Source of the DNA: Aliarcobacter sp.
Lineage (GTDB): Bacteria > Campylobacterota > Campylobacteria > Campylobacterales > Arcobacteraceae
DNA length: 64,000 nucleotides
Assembly (NCBI GenBank): GCA_028689025.1
Contig: JAQTXA010000011.1
Location: 1-64,000, forward strand
Reading direction: 5' to 3'
The notes beneath the pieces were generated by a model, which was given only the letters and a program-made list of their open reading frames with translations, was not told the origin of the DNA and did no database searches. Positions 27,044 to 36,170 of the stretch are shown here, in pieces; positions within the stretch are counted from its first letter, which is position 1; every line of letters begins with the position of its first letter. Position numbers and translations under genes: made by a program.

Positions 27044-27931
27044 TTATTTGTAGCTATTTGCAATTTGTTTAGCGCTATTAAGAAGATTCTCACTCCAATT
27101 TAAAGCTAATGGGTCAATAGAAATTACTGTAGCTTGAATATTTTTTGAAATTGCTAAGGCACTTTTTTGTGAAAATTGAGGAGAGCTAAAAACTATTTTT
27201 ATATTATGTTTTTTTGCTTCATCCATTAAATCAACTAATTCAGCAGGTTTTGGCTCTTTTCCTTCAATCTCAATTGAAATCTCTTCTAAATTATATTTCT
27301 TAGCAAAATATCCCCACGATGGATGAAATACCATAAATGCTTTACCTTTATATGGTTCTAAAATTGTTTTAATATTTTCATCTAAAACATCTATCTCTTT
27401 TAAAAACTCTTCATAATTTGTTTTATAAAAATCTGCATTTGAAGAATCAACTTTTGCCATAGTTTCATAAATATTTTTTGCTTGAATTTTCACTAAAATA
27501 GGATCCAACCAAACATGTGGGTCTAGACCTGAATGGTCATGTTCTTCATGGTCTTGTTGTTTTGTATCACTATTTTTTTCATTTTCATCATGATGTTCAT
27601 GTTTAGCCATTTCCATTTTTTCTATACCATCTGTTGAATCAACAAACAGAGTATTTTTTGCACTTTGTTTAAATTTATCCAACCAAACTTGCTCAAACGA
27701 AACACCCGTATAAAAATAAACTTTTGAAGCTACTAAAGATTTCATTTGAGAAGATTTTGGCTCATAAGTGTGTGGTGAAGCACCTGGTTTTACCATAACA
27801 TTTATATCATATTTGTCTTTTACAATTTTTTCAAGAAAATATTTTTGAGGTAAAATACTAACTGATAATTCTGGTTTTGATGCGTGTAGAAATGATATTA
27901 TTGTTATAAAAATAAATACAATTTTTTTCAA
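27044..27931 (-). CDS. znuA: Zinc ABC transporter substrate-binding protein ZnuA
   Basis: A 295-residue periplasmic cluster A-I metal-binding protein with a signal peptide (about 1-17). The sequence shows the ligand His in GASPHTYEPK, a His/Asp/Glu-rich loop (about 113-136, KHEHHDENEK and DHEEHDHSG) typical of zinc-specific members, HVWLDP with the second His, and MVFHPSWGYFA with the third. The start is TTG with AGGAG six bases upstream. It delivers Zn(II) to ZnuBC, but no permease or ATPase gene is adjacent here. It is divergent from a Fur-family regulator gene, with paired repeats between them. Confidence 0.92.
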   Translation of the reverse strand: MKKIVFIFITIISFLHASKPELSVSILPQKYFLEKIVKDKYDINVMVKPGASPHTYEPKSSQMKSLVASKVYFYTGVSFEQVWLDKFKQSAKNTLFVDSTDGIEKMEMAKHEHHDENEKNSDTKQQDHEEHDHSGLDPHVWLDPILVKIQAKNIYETMAKVDSSNADFYKTNYEEFLKEIDVLDENIKTILEPYKGKAFMVFHPSWGYFAKKYNLEEISIEIEGKEPKPAELVDLMDEAKKHNIKIVFSSPQFSQKSALAISKNIQATVISIDPLALNWSENLLNSAKQIANSYK

Positions 27932-27954
27932 GATTAACTCCTAATTCTATTTTT

Positions 27955-28012
27955 TGCAACTTGGTTGCGTTGTGGAATTCTAATTGATTTATACTTTAAT
28001 GCAACTTAGTCG
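27955..28012. promoter_or_regulatory. Paired repeats between znuA and the Fur-family gene, candidate Zur operator
   Basis: TGCAACTTGGTTGC (27955-27968, containing the inverted repeat GCAAC-TTG-GTTGC) and TGCAACTTAGTCG (28000-28012) share TGCAACTTrGTyG and are 45 bases apart. They lie in the 127-base divergent gap. A zinc-responsive Fur-family repressor acting here is a reasonable inference, but the sequence does not match the enterobacterial Zur consensus. Confidence 0.45.
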
Positions 28013-28058
28013 TAAAAGTAAAAAGTAAGTTTAAAATTAAATTGCTATAATAAATACT

Positions 28059-28439
28059 ATGGATAAAATCACAAATTTAACAAACTTTACAAATATCAAA
28101 CTAACAAGTGCCCGAAAATCAATTCTGGAATTGTTAATTAACTCTAATAAACCATTATCTTATGAAGATATGAAAGATAATATTTCTATGGATAAGGCAA
28201 CTTTTTATAGAAATATAACCATTTTTGAAGAAGAAAATCTCATTAGCTCTTTTGAGTCAAATGATAAAAAAAGATATTTTGAAATCAAAAAAAACCAACA
28301 TTCGCACTTCATTTGTTCTTCATGTTCAAAAATTGAATGTATTCATCAAAAATTAGAATTTAATCTACCAGATTACAAAATTGAAAATATCATTATAAAA
28401 GGTATTTGTAAAAATTGTTTAACAAAGGAGAATATATGA
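28059..28439 (+). CDS. Fur-family metalloregulator (probably Zur-like)
   Basis: A 126-residue Fur/Zur/PerR-family repressor. The winged helix is at about 10-75 (ARKSILELLINSNKPLSYED, MDKATFYRNITIFEEENLI). The metal site includes HSHFICSSC followed by a second CxxC (CKNC) that binds structural zinc. It is slightly short for Fur (about 140-150). Divergent location from znuA suggests zinc sensing. Its stop overlaps the nhaA start (ATGA), so it is translationally coupled to the antiporter gene. Confidence 0.88.
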   Translation: MDKITNLTNFTNIKLTSARKSILELLINSNKPLSYEDMKDNISMDKATFYRNITIFEEENLISSFESNDKKRYFEIKKNQHSHFICSSCSKIECIHQKLEFNLPDYKIENIIIKGICKNCLTKENI

Positions 28440-29716
28440 TTAAAAAGTTTTTAATAATTGAAGATTTCATATCAAAAGAGGCATTAAGTGGTGTTCTATT
28501 ATTTTTAGCAACCATTGCAGCAGTAATTTGTGCAAATTCTGTTTTTGGACAAGAGTATTATAATTTATGGCATATGCCCTTAGGTGTTACGCTTGGAGAT
28601 AAAACTATTTCAATGACTTTAACATATTGGATTAATGATGGTCTTATGGCTTTGTTTTTCTTAATGGTTGGTCTTGAAATAAAAAGAGAGATGGTTATTG
28701 GTGAATTATCATCAGTTGCAAAAGCCTCTTTCCCAATTGTTGCAGCTCTTGGAGGAATGTTAGTTCCTGCATTAATTTATGTGGCACTAAATCCAAATAA
28801 TTTTATAGGTTTTGGTATTCCGATGGCCACAGATATTGCTTTTGCTTTGGGAATTTTAATGCTTTTAGGTGCAAGAGTAAATCCTGCATTAAAACTATTT
28901 TTAATGGCTTTAGCAGTTGTTGATGACTTAGGAGCTGTTTTAGTTGTTGCCACAGTTTATACAAGTGAAATAAAGGCTGAATATTTTTTACATGCTGGAA
29001 TTGCTTATGGTTTGATTTGGTTTTTAAATTATATAGGTGTTAAAAAAATATTACCTTACTTAATCTTAGGACTATTTTTATGGATATTTATCCATGAAAT
29101 TGGAATTCATGCAACAATCGCTGGAGTTTTATTAGCTTTTGCAATTCCTATTAGTTCAAAAATTGATGAAAAACAATTTATTGAAAAAACAAGAGAATCT
29201 GTAGATGATTTTGAAAAAAACATAGACACTATTCCTATTTTAAATCATCATCAAATAGATGCCCTTGAAGGCATTGCCCATGGATATGATAAGGTTCAAA
29301 ATCCACTTGTAAAACTAGAACATAATCTTCATGGTTTATCTGCATTTTTTATTATGCCTTTATTTGCTTTTTCAAATGCAGGTGTTTTAATAGACTTTTC
29401 AACCGTTTCAGCAAATCTAATGATAGTTTTAGGTGTTGTGTTTGGATTAATTTTAGGAAAACCAATTGGTATTTTTGGATTTACATTCCTTGCAACAAAA
29501 CTAGGAATTATCAAAAAACCAAATAACATCTCTTGGTATGATGTTCTCGTAGTTGGATTCTTGGGTGGTATTGGGTTCACAATGTCAATTTTTATCACTC
29601 ACCTTGCCTTTGCAGATGAAACAATAATTGCAGCAGTTAAACTTGGAGTTTTTGGAGCTTCATTTACAGCAGCTATTATTGGAGTAATTCTTATTCTATT
29701 AAAGAAAAAAGCGTAA
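28436..29716 (+). CDS. nhaA: Na+/H+ antiporter NhaA
   Basis: A 426-residue member of the NhaA family with about 12 membrane helices. The signatures are WINDGLMALFFLMVGLEIKRE, PMATDIAFALGIL, and AVVDDLGAVLVV, which carries the two adjacent catalytic Asp residues. The C-terminal half has FLGGIGFTMSIFITHLAF. It exchanges Na+ for H+ across the inner membrane. The ATG at 28436 is chosen because AAAGGAG lies five bases upstream and the codon overlaps the Fur-family stop. A longer frame from 28415 would start inside the upstream gene without a better site. A hairpin terminator follows. Confidence 0.95.
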   Translation: MIKKFLIIEDFISKEALSGVLLFLATIAAVICANSVFGQEYYNLWHMPLGVTLGDKTISMTLTYWINDGLMALFFLMVGLEIKREMVIGELSSVAKASFPIVAALGGMLVPALIYVALNPNNFIGFGIPMATDIAFALGILMLLGARVNPALKLFLMALAVVDDLGAVLVVATVYTSEIKAEYFLHAGIAYGLIWFLNYIGVKKILPYLILGLFLWIFIHEIGIHATIAGVLLAFAIPISSKIDEKQFIEKTRESVDDFEKNIDTIPILNHHQIDALEGIAHGYDKVQNPLVKLEHNLHGLSAFFIMPLFAFSNAGVLIDFSTVSANLMIVLGVVFGLILGKPIGIFGFTFLATKLGIIKKPNNISWYDVLVVGFLGGIGFTMSIFITHLAFADETIIAAVKLGVFGASFTAAIIGVILILLKKKA

Positions 29717-29735
29717 AGCGCTTTTCTCTTTTTTC
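29707..29735 (+). terminator. Terminator after nhaA
   Basis: A stem AAAAGCG / CGCTTTT with a five-base loop (TAAAG, containing the stop codon), followed by CTCTTTTTTCT. Confidence 0.65.
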
Positions 29736-29812
29736 TAAATAAAAATATTTTTCTATTAAAAATTACATATTTATTATACAATTCCGTCACAAAAATTACA
29801 AAAAGATTTTAA

Positions 29813-30709
29813 ATGACACAATCAAACAAAAATATATTTTATTTCATGATGGTTTTAGCAATGGCAGGATGGGGAGCATCTTGGGTAAATGCTAAAGTAT
29901 TAAGCTCTTATATAGATGAGTATCAAATGATGTTTTTACGAAACTTCTTTACAATTATCACCCTTGCACCTATTTTAGTAATCACTAGAAAGTTTTTTTA
30001 TACAAATATCAAAAGTCTTATTTTAGCTTTTATTGCAGCTCTTGTAATGATTGCTTATTTAAAATTCTATTTTTTAGGTGTTAAATTTGGAACGGCAAGT
30101 CTTGGTGGAGCCTTAGTTACAACACTAATTCCCATAAATACTTTTATGTTTATGGCTCTATTTTTTAGTAAAAAAATTCTAAAAAAAGATATTTTTGCAC
30201 TAATACTTGGAGTAATAGGAGTTTTAACTATTTTAAATATTTGGACTTTTTCTCCTGAGCAAATATTTACTATTCATAATATGTATTTTTTAATTGCATC
30301 AATTTTATGGCCGATATTTACAATTATTAGTTCAAAATCAACAAAAACTTCTCCTTTGGTTTTTTCATTTTACATGTATGTTTTTATGACTATTTTACTT
30401 TTGATATTTTTTGTGGAACCTACAAAAATGCCTTATGCAAGTTTTGATTGGATTTTTTGGGCAAATATCTTATGTGTAGCGGTAGTTTCAACAACTTTTG
30501 CAACTTCAATTTATTTTATAGGAATTGAGAAATTAGGAACAAATGAAGTTAGCTCTTTTATTTTTTTAGTACCATTTTTTGCTATAAGTTTAAGTATTAT
30601 TTTTCTGAAAGAAGAAGTAAATATCTCTATTATTATTGGAACAATTTTAACTTTAATTGCTGTAAAAATATTAAATAATATTAAAATATTTAGAACTTTA
30701 AAAAAGTAG
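29813..30709 (+). CDS. EamA/DMT-family transporter
   Basis: A 298-residue inner-membrane protein with ten predicted helices in two EamA repeats (about 8-135 and 155-290). The pattern GWGASWVNAKVLSSYID at the first helix and GTNEVSSFIFLVPFFAISLSI in the second repeat are typical drug/metabolite exporters. The substrate is unknown. It is a single gene ending at a bidirectional terminator. Confidence 0.9.
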   Translation: MTQSNKNIFYFMMVLAMAGWGASWVNAKVLSSYIDEYQMMFLRNFFTIITLAPILVITRKFFYTNIKSLILAFIAALVMIAYLKFYFLGVKFGTASLGGALVTTLIPINTFMFMALFFSKKILKKDIFALILGVIGVLTILNIWTFSPEQIFTIHNMYFLIASILWPIFTIISSKSTKTSPLVFSFYMYVFMTILLLIFFVEPTKMPYASFDWIFWANILCVAVVSTTFATSIYFIGIEKLGTNEVSSFIFLVPFFAISLSIIFLKEEVNISIIIGTILTLIAVKILNNIKIFRTLKK

Positions 30710-30728
30710 TTTTTTAAGCTACTTTTTT
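30700..30728. terminator. Bidirectional terminator between convergent genes
   Basis: A perfect ten-base stem AAAAAAGTAG / CTACTTTTTT, overlapping the transporter stop codon. It ends in T residues on both strands and so serves both the transporter and the SDR gene. Confidence 0.8.
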
Positions 30729-30743
30729 AAATAGAAGATAAAC

Positions 30744-31448
30744 TTATCTTGGATATGAACAATTATTTATATCTAAACAAATTCCATTTATATACTCAGG
30801 ACAATCTGTTGCTAACCATACTATTGCTTTTGCAACCTCTTCTGCTGTTGCAAATCTTCCAGTTGCCACAGTCTTTTTAAACTCAGCTTTTCTCTCTTCT
30901 GAATTATCTTTTTGCATATCAGTTTCAGTTGGACTTGGAGCTACACAATTTACAGTAATTCCATAAGCTCCTAACATTTTTCCATATATTTTTGTAGCAT
31001 TTATTAGTCCAGCTTTTGCAATTCCATACCAAACATCTGGATGTCCAATTTGTCCAGCAATTGAAGCTGTATTTACAATTCTTCCATATTTTTGTTTTTT
31101 CATATGCTCACAAAAAATATTCATTAATTCAACTGGCGTATATAAATCCACATTCATAATGTGTTCACGCGCTTCTTTTGGATAGTTGTTATAAGTATAT
31201 TTTGGTTGCATATATCCAGCATTATTTATTAAAATATCTATATCCCCTACTTCTTTAGCAAGTGCTGGTAAAGCATCTACGTCTGATAAATCATACTCAA
31301 TAGCCGTTACATTTTTAACTCCAACTATTGGACAAGTATCAAAATCACGAGCCACAATAATAACTTCATATCCGAATTCTAACATAGCTCTTGAAACCGC
31401 TAAACCTATTCCTTTATTTCCACCTGTTATTAATACTCTTTTTGACAT
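30744..31448 (-). CDS. Short-chain dehydrogenase/reductase
   Basis: A 234-residue classical SDR oxidoreductase. The NAD(P)-binding motif is GGNKGIG (9-15), the structural motif is NNAGYMQP, and the catalytic Ser lies in NTASIAG. The catalytic Tyr and Lys are in WYGIAKAG. The C-terminal part has CVAPSPTETDM and WLATDCPEYINGICLDI, as in 3-oxoacyl-ACP reductase-like proteins. The substrate cannot be told. A GGAG site lies before the ATG. Single gene. Confidence 0.92.
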   Translation of the reverse strand: MSKRVLITGGNKGIGLAVSRAMLEFGYEVIIVARDFDTCPIVGVKNVTAIEYDLSDVDALPALAKEVGDIDILINNAGYMQPKYTYNNYPKEAREHIMNVDLYTPVELMNIFCEHMKKQKYGRIVNTASIAGQIGHPDVWYGIAKAGLINATKIYGKMLGAYGITVNCVAPSPTETDMQKDNSEERKAEFKKTVATGRFATAEEVAKAIVWLATDCPEYINGICLDINNCSYPR

Positions 31449-31556
31449 TATTTTTCTCCATTTGTTAATGCTTAATTATATATGTTCATTGATTTTAATC
31501 ATCTTAATATAATATATTTATGCTAGAATATGCCTATATTAAAGAATTAGGATTAA

Positions 31557-33464
31557 ACGATTTACAAAAATGAAAAACAGTTATTAAATATTATTAAATT
31601 TACTCCACCAATATTTATCATATCTATTTCCATCATTATTACATTTTTATTATCTTTAGACAAACAACATGAACTTGAAAAAGAAAAGATTTCCATTAAA
31701 AATGAATATTTAAAAGAGAATAAAGAACTTGTTATGAATGATGTTGAAAATTTATATGATTTTATTATTAAAACACAAGCAAAAACGGAAGAAAAACTCA
31801 AAGAAAATATCAAAAATAGAGTTTATGAAGCTCAAAATATTGCTATACAAATCTATAATGAAAATAAAGATACAAAAACTAAAGATGAAATAAAAAAGAT
31901 GATAAAAGATGCTTTAGTTAATATTCGATTTAATGAAGGTAGAGGATATTTTTTCATCTACTCTTTTGATTATGAATGTATTTTATTACCAATAAATAGA
32001 AAATTAGAAGGTACTAGTTTTTATAATTTTCAAGATTCAAAAGGAAAATATTTAACAAGAGATATTATCACTCAACTTATAGAAGAGAAAGAGGGATTTC
32101 AAAATTGGTATTATGCTAAACCTAATGATTTAAAAACTGAATATAAAAAAATCGGATTTAATATTTATTTTGAACCTTATGATTGGTTTATCGGAACTGG
32201 CGAATACGTTGTTGATTATGAAAATACAGTGAAAAAAGAGGTATTAGAATATATTTCAAGACTTGTGCCAAATAAAGAAAACTATTTTTTTGTTCTTGAT
32301 TATAATAAAAAAACACTATTTCATGTAATAGATAATTTAATTAATCAATCAGCACAAAATGTGCCAAATGTAGAAACTAATCATATTTTCGATGATATGC
32401 TTTCAATATCAAAAGAAGGAGCTGGTTTTCTAACTTACAATTACAGACCTAATGATAAATTCTTGACAAAAACAAGTTATATAAAAGGTTTACAAAATTG
32501 GGGTTGGATTATAGGAAAAGGTTTTTACCAAGATGATATAAATGAAATTATTAAACAACATACAGATTTATTAAATAGAAAATTTCATGCAAAAGTTATA
32601 AATATAATATCAATTGCAATTATTCTAACAATAGTATTATTAATCATTTCAATTTATATTTCAAAACTACTAGAGAAGAAATTTGCAAATTATAAAAGAG
32701 ATATTGATAACTATATTGATAAAAACACCGAACAACAGCATATTTTATCTCAACAAGCAAAAATGGCTGCAATGGGTGAAATGTTAGGAAATATTGCTCA
32801 CCAATGGAGACAGCCACTTTCAGTTATAACTACAGTTGCAACTGGAATGAAGTTACAAAAAGAGTTTGATTCCCTTGATGATGAAACTTTTGATAAATCC
32901 ATTGAAAACATTACTAATTCAGCTTTATATCTATCTGATACCATTGAAGATTTTAGAAACTTCTTTAGAACTGACAAAGAAGAGACTGTATTTAATGTAA
33001 AAAATGTTTTTGAAAAAGTTTTTAAATTAACTGATGCCCAATTTAAAAACCACGAAATCATTTTTATAAAAGATATAAATGACTTTCAACTATTTGGTTT
33101 TGAAAATGAGTTTATACAGGCTTTAATAAATATTTTAAATAATGCAAAAGATGCTTTGGAAAATAAACCTAATCCTAAATTAATTTTTATTTCTACATAC
33201 AAAAATGAAAACATGGTGATTATTAAAATAACTGATAACGCAGGTGGAATAGACGAAGAGATTATTGACAAAGTTTGTGAACCATATTTTACAACAAAAC
33301 ATCAATCAAAAGGTACGGGAATTGGACTTTACATGACTGAAGAGATAATTGTAAAACATATGCTTGGAAATCTTCTAATCAAAAATGTAGATGTAACTTA
33401 TGAAAATAACAGTTATAGAGGTGCTGAAATTACTATTGAATTACCAATAAATCAGAATATTTAA
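31557..33464 (+). CDS. Cache-type sensor histidine kinase with ACG in place of the start codon
   Basis: Aligned to its tandem paralog (33531-35438), this gene encodes 635 residues in the same order: TM1 (about 18-36), a periplasmic Cache domain (about 40-345; FKPYDWFIGTGEY-like motif), TM2 (about 350-372), the HisKA-like segment with His415 in NIAHQWRQPLS, and the ATPase domain (NNAKDAL, GTGIGLYM). The codon matching the paralog ATG is ACG (31557-31559), directly after an in-frame TAA. The first in-frame ATG is only at 31734, after the first membrane helix. Translation may use ACG, ATT or another weak codon, give a protein lacking TM1, or the gene may be silenced. An AGGA site is intact upstream. 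Confidence 0.8.
   Translation, partial: TIYKNEKQLLNIIKFTPPIFIISISIIITFLLSLDKQHELEKEKISIKNEYLKENKELVMNDVENLYDFIIKTQAKTEEKLKENIKNRVYEAQNIAIQIYNENKDTKTKDEIKKMIKDALVNIRFNEGRGYFFIYSFDYECILLPINRKLEGTSFYNFQDSKGKYLTRDIITQLIEEKEGFQNWYYAKPNDLKTEYKKIGFNIYFEPYDWFIGTGEYVVDYENTVKKEVLEYISRLVPNKENYFFVLDYNKKTLFHVIDNLINQSAQNVPNVETNHIFDDMLSISKEGAGFLTYNYRPNDKFLTKTSYIKGLQNWGWIIGKGFYQDDINEIIKQHTDLLNRKFHAKVINIISIAIILTIVLLIISIYISKLLEKKFANYKRDIDNYIDKNTEQQHILSQQAKMAAMGEMLGNIAHQWRQPLSVITTVATGMKLQKEFDSLDDETFDKSIENITNSALYLSDTIEDFRNFFRTDKEETVFNVKNVFEKVFKLTDAQFKNHEIIFIKDINDFQLFGFENEFIQALINILNNAKDALENKPNPKLIFISTYKNENMVIIKITDNAGGIDEEIIDKVCEPYFTTKHQSKGTGIGLYMTEEIIVKHMLGNLLIKNVDVTYENNSYRGAEITIELPINQNI
32637..33037 (+). repeat. 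401-base identical segment, copy 1
   Basis: Identical to 34611-35011 (offset 1974), spanning TM2 through the HisKA region of the two tandem kinases. Flanking sensor domains differ much more, which points to recent gene conversion or domain exchange. Confidence 0.9.
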
Positions 33465-33530
33465 GTTATTTCAAGGGCTTAATAAAATTTACTTTATGAT
33501 AAAATCTTTCACTTTAAAAATAGGAATTAA

Positions 33531-35438
33531 ATGATTTATAAAAATGAAAGTCAACTATTAAATATTATCAAATTTACTCCCCCAATATTTATTATCACTA
33601 TTTCCATAATTATTACTCTTTTTTTATATTTAGAAACACAAAATGAATTGGAAAAAGAGAAAGTTTCTATTCAAAATGAATACCTTGAAAAAAACACTGA
33701 ATTAGTTAAAAAAGATGTTGAAAATCTATATGAATTTATAATAAAAACTCAAGAGAAAACCGAAGGAAAACTTAAAAAATCTATTAAAGATAGAGTTTTA
33801 GAAGCCAATAATATAGCTTATAGAATTTACAATGAAAATAAAGATACAAAAACTAAAGATGAAATAATAAAAATGATAAAAGATGCTTTAGTTGATGTTA
33901 GATTCAACGATGGTAGAGGTTATATTTTTATTTATACCTTTGATTATGAATGTATTTTATTACCTGTTAATAGAAAAAATGAAGGATTAAGTGTTCGTGA
34001 TTTTCAAGATTCAAATGGTATGTATTTAGGAAAAGCAATAGTTAATAGTTTAAAAGAGAACGATGAAGCTTTTTTAACTTGGTATTATCCAAAACCTAAT
34101 GAACCAAACTCTTCTTACAAAAAAATTGGATTTAATGTTCATTTTAAACCTTATGATTGGTTTATAGGAACTGGTGAATATTTTGTAGATTTTGAAGAGA
34201 TTGTAAAAAAAGAGATAACAGAATATTTATCAAATTTCAAAACCCATAGAAACGACTATTTCTTTATTCTTGACTACAATAATAAAAGATTATTCCAAAA
34301 AATCAATGACTCTTCAGATAAATCTTTTAGAGATTTAGGTTCACACCATGATATAACTTTATTTGATTATATTGTAAATAGTGCTAAAAATAATGAAAAA
34401 TTTATAACGTATGATTACAAACTTGATAATGTGCCTTTAACAAAAACAAGTTATATAAAAGATTTACCTAATTGGAAATGGGTTATTGCAAAAGGTTTTT
34501 ATCATAATTATGTCGATGAAATAATAAAAGATAAAACCCAAGAACTTAATGCAAAATTTAAACAAAAGATTATGAATATCTTATTTCTTGCTTCAATTTT
34601 GACTATTGTTTTATTAATCATTTCAATTTATATTTCAAAACTACTAGAGAAGAAATTTGCAAATTATAAAAGAGATATTGATAACTATATTGATAAAAAC
34701 ACCGAACAACAGCATATTTTATCTCAACAAGCAAAAATGGCTGCAATGGGTGAAATGTTAGGAAATATTGCTCACCAATGGAGACAGCCACTTTCAGTTA
34801 TAACTACAGTTGCAACTGGAATGAAGTTACAAAAAGAGTTTGATTCCCTTGATGATGAAACTTTTGATAAATCCATTGAAAACATTACTAATTCAGCTTT
34901 ATATCTATCTGATACCATTGAAGATTTTAGAAACTTCTTTAGAACTGACAAAGAAGAGACTGTATTTAATGTAAAAAATGTTTTTGAAAAAGTTTTTAAA
35001 TTAACTGATGCTCAATTTAAAAACCATGAAATCATTTTTATAAAAGATATAAATGATTTTGAACTATTTGGTTTTGAAAATGAGTTTATACAGGCTTTAA
35101 TAAATATTTTAAATAATGCAAAAGATGCTTTAGAAAATAAAGCCAATCCTAAATTAATTTTTATTTCTACTTATAAAAAAGAGAATATGGCAATTATTAA
35201 AATTACAGATAATGCTGGTGGAATTGACGAAGAGATTATAGATAAAGTTTGTGAACCCTACTTTACAACAAAACATCAATCAAAAGGTACGGGAATTGGA
35301 CTTTATATGACTGAAGAAATTATTGTAAAACACATGAATGGAGCTTTAATATTTAAAAATATTGATGTGATTTATGAAAATAAAAGTTTCAAAGGTGCTG
35401 AAATCACTATTGAACTTCCTATTAATCAAACCACTTAA
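33531..35438 (+). CDS. Cache-type sensor histidine kinase
   Basis: A 635-residue membrane histidine kinase. TM1 is at about 18-36 (PPIFIITISIIITLFLYL). A dCache/Cache_2-like periplasmic sensor (about 40-345) follows, with ILDYNNKRLF, DVRFNDGRGYIFIYTFDYEC and FKPYDWFIGTGEYF. TM2 is at about 350-372. The transmitter has phospho-His415 in NIAHQWRQPLS and an ATPase domain (about 510-635) with NNAKDAL, DNAGGIDEEI and GTGIGLYM. A TATGATAAAAT promoter-like element and AGGA site precede the ATG. It has no adjacent response regulator. Its end overlaps cobA (convergent) by 17 bases. Confidence 0.95.
   Translation: MIYKNESQLLNIIKFTPPIFIITISIIITLFLYLETQNELEKEKVSIQNEYLEKNTELVKKDVENLYEFIIKTQEKTEGKLKKSIKDRVLEANNIAYRIYNENKDTKTKDEIIKMIKDALVDVRFNDGRGYIFIYTFDYECILLPVNRKNEGLSVRDFQDSNGMYLGKAIVNSLKENDEAFLTWYYPKPNEPNSSYKKIGFNVHFKPYDWFIGTGEYFVDFEEIVKKEITEYLSNFKTHRNDYFFILDYNNKRLFQKINDSSDKSFRDLGSHHDITLFDYIVNSAKNNEKFITYDYKLDNVPLTKTSYIKDLPNWKWVIAKGFYHNYVDEIIKDKTQELNAKFKQKIMNILFLASILTIVLLIISIYISKLLEKKFANYKRDIDNYIDKNTEQQHILSQQAKMAAMGEMLGNIAHQWRQPLSVITTVATGMKLQKEFDSLDDETFDKSIENITNSALYLSDTIEDFRNFFRTDKEETVFNVKNVFEKVFKLTDAQFKNHEIIFIKDINDFELFGFENEFIQALINILNNAKDALENKANPKLIFISTYKKENMAIIKITDNAGGIDEEIIDKVCEPYFTTKHQSKGTGIGLYMTEEIIVKHMNGALIFKNIDVIYENKSFKGAEITIELPINQTT
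34611..35011 (+). repeat. 401-base identical segment, copy 2
   Basis: Identical to 32637-33037. The first mismatch after it is C/T at 33038/35012. Confidence 0.9.
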
Positions 35439-36153
35439 TCTGCTCCCGTAAACTAACAACTTCACCTATTACAATCATAGCTGGAGTTGGTAATCCTTCT
35501 GATTTTTCTACAATATCATCCAATGTTCCAACTACTACTTTTTGCTCTTTTGTTGTTCCTTTTGAAATTACAGCGCAAGGATAATCTTTTCTTTTTCCCA
35601 AAGAGATTAATTTTGAAGAAATTAATTCAATATTATGGTATCCCATTAAAAAAACAATTGTTTCATCATTTAAAAAACTTTCCCATTCTATTTGAGAAAT
35701 CTTTTTCTTTGGATTTTCATGTCCAGTTACAACTCTAAAAGAAGTTGTTATTCCCCTATGGGTTACTGGAATTCCTGCGTATGCTGGAACTGCTATTGCT
35801 GAAGTTATCCCTGGGATTATTTCAAATTTAATATTTCTATCAAAGAGGTAAAGAGCTTCTTCACCACCACGACCAAAAACAAAAGGATCACCACCTTTTA
35901 GTCTTACTACATTTTCATATTTAAGTGAAGCTTGATAGATTAATTCATTTATATCTTCTTGAGGAAGAGTATGTTTTTTATCTTCTTTACCAACATAGAT
36001 TAAATCACAAGATGGTTTTACCATCTCTAGAATTTCTGGGTTAACTAATCTATCATAGATTAGAACATCTGCATTTTGTATTACTCGAACTGCTTTTAAT
36101 GTTAGTAGTTCTACATCTCCAGGTCCTGCGCCTGTTAGGTATACTTTTGGCAT
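35422..36153 (-). CDS. cobA: Uroporphyrinogen-III C-methyltransferase (SUMT)
   Basis: A 243-residue SAM-dependent methylase that converts uroporphyrinogen III to precorrin-2, the branch point to siroheme and cobalamin. Signatures are VYLTGAGPGDVELLTLKA at the N-terminus, VRLKGGDPFVFGRGGEEA, and AYAGIPVTHRG. There is no CysG N-terminal dehydrogenase/chelatase domain, so that step must be encoded elsewhere. It lies 17 bases after the chemoreceptor gene and in the same minus-strand run as nrtABD. This suggests that it supplies siroheme to the NirB nitrite reductase of the same region. Confidence 0.95.
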   Translation of the reverse strand: MPKVYLTGAGPGDVELLTLKAVRVIQNADVLIYDRLVNPEILEMVKPSCDLIYVGKEDKKHTLPQEDINELIYQASLKYENVVRLKGGDPFVFGRGGEEALYLFDRNIKFEIIPGITSAIAVPAYAGIPVTHRGITTSFRVVTGHENPKKKISQIEWESFLNDETIVFLMGYHNIELISSKLISLGKRKDYPCAVISKGTTKEQKVVVGTLDDIVEKSEGLPTPAMIVIGEVVSLREQIKWFD

Positions 36154-36170
36154 ATTTTTTCTCTTTATTT

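Noticed and set aside
31734..31736. ATG at 31734 as the true start of the first tandem kinase
   Set aside because: It would remove the first membrane helix that is encoded in frame upstream and matches the paralog residue by residue, and it lacks a good RBS. The 31557 position is preferred as the ancestral start.
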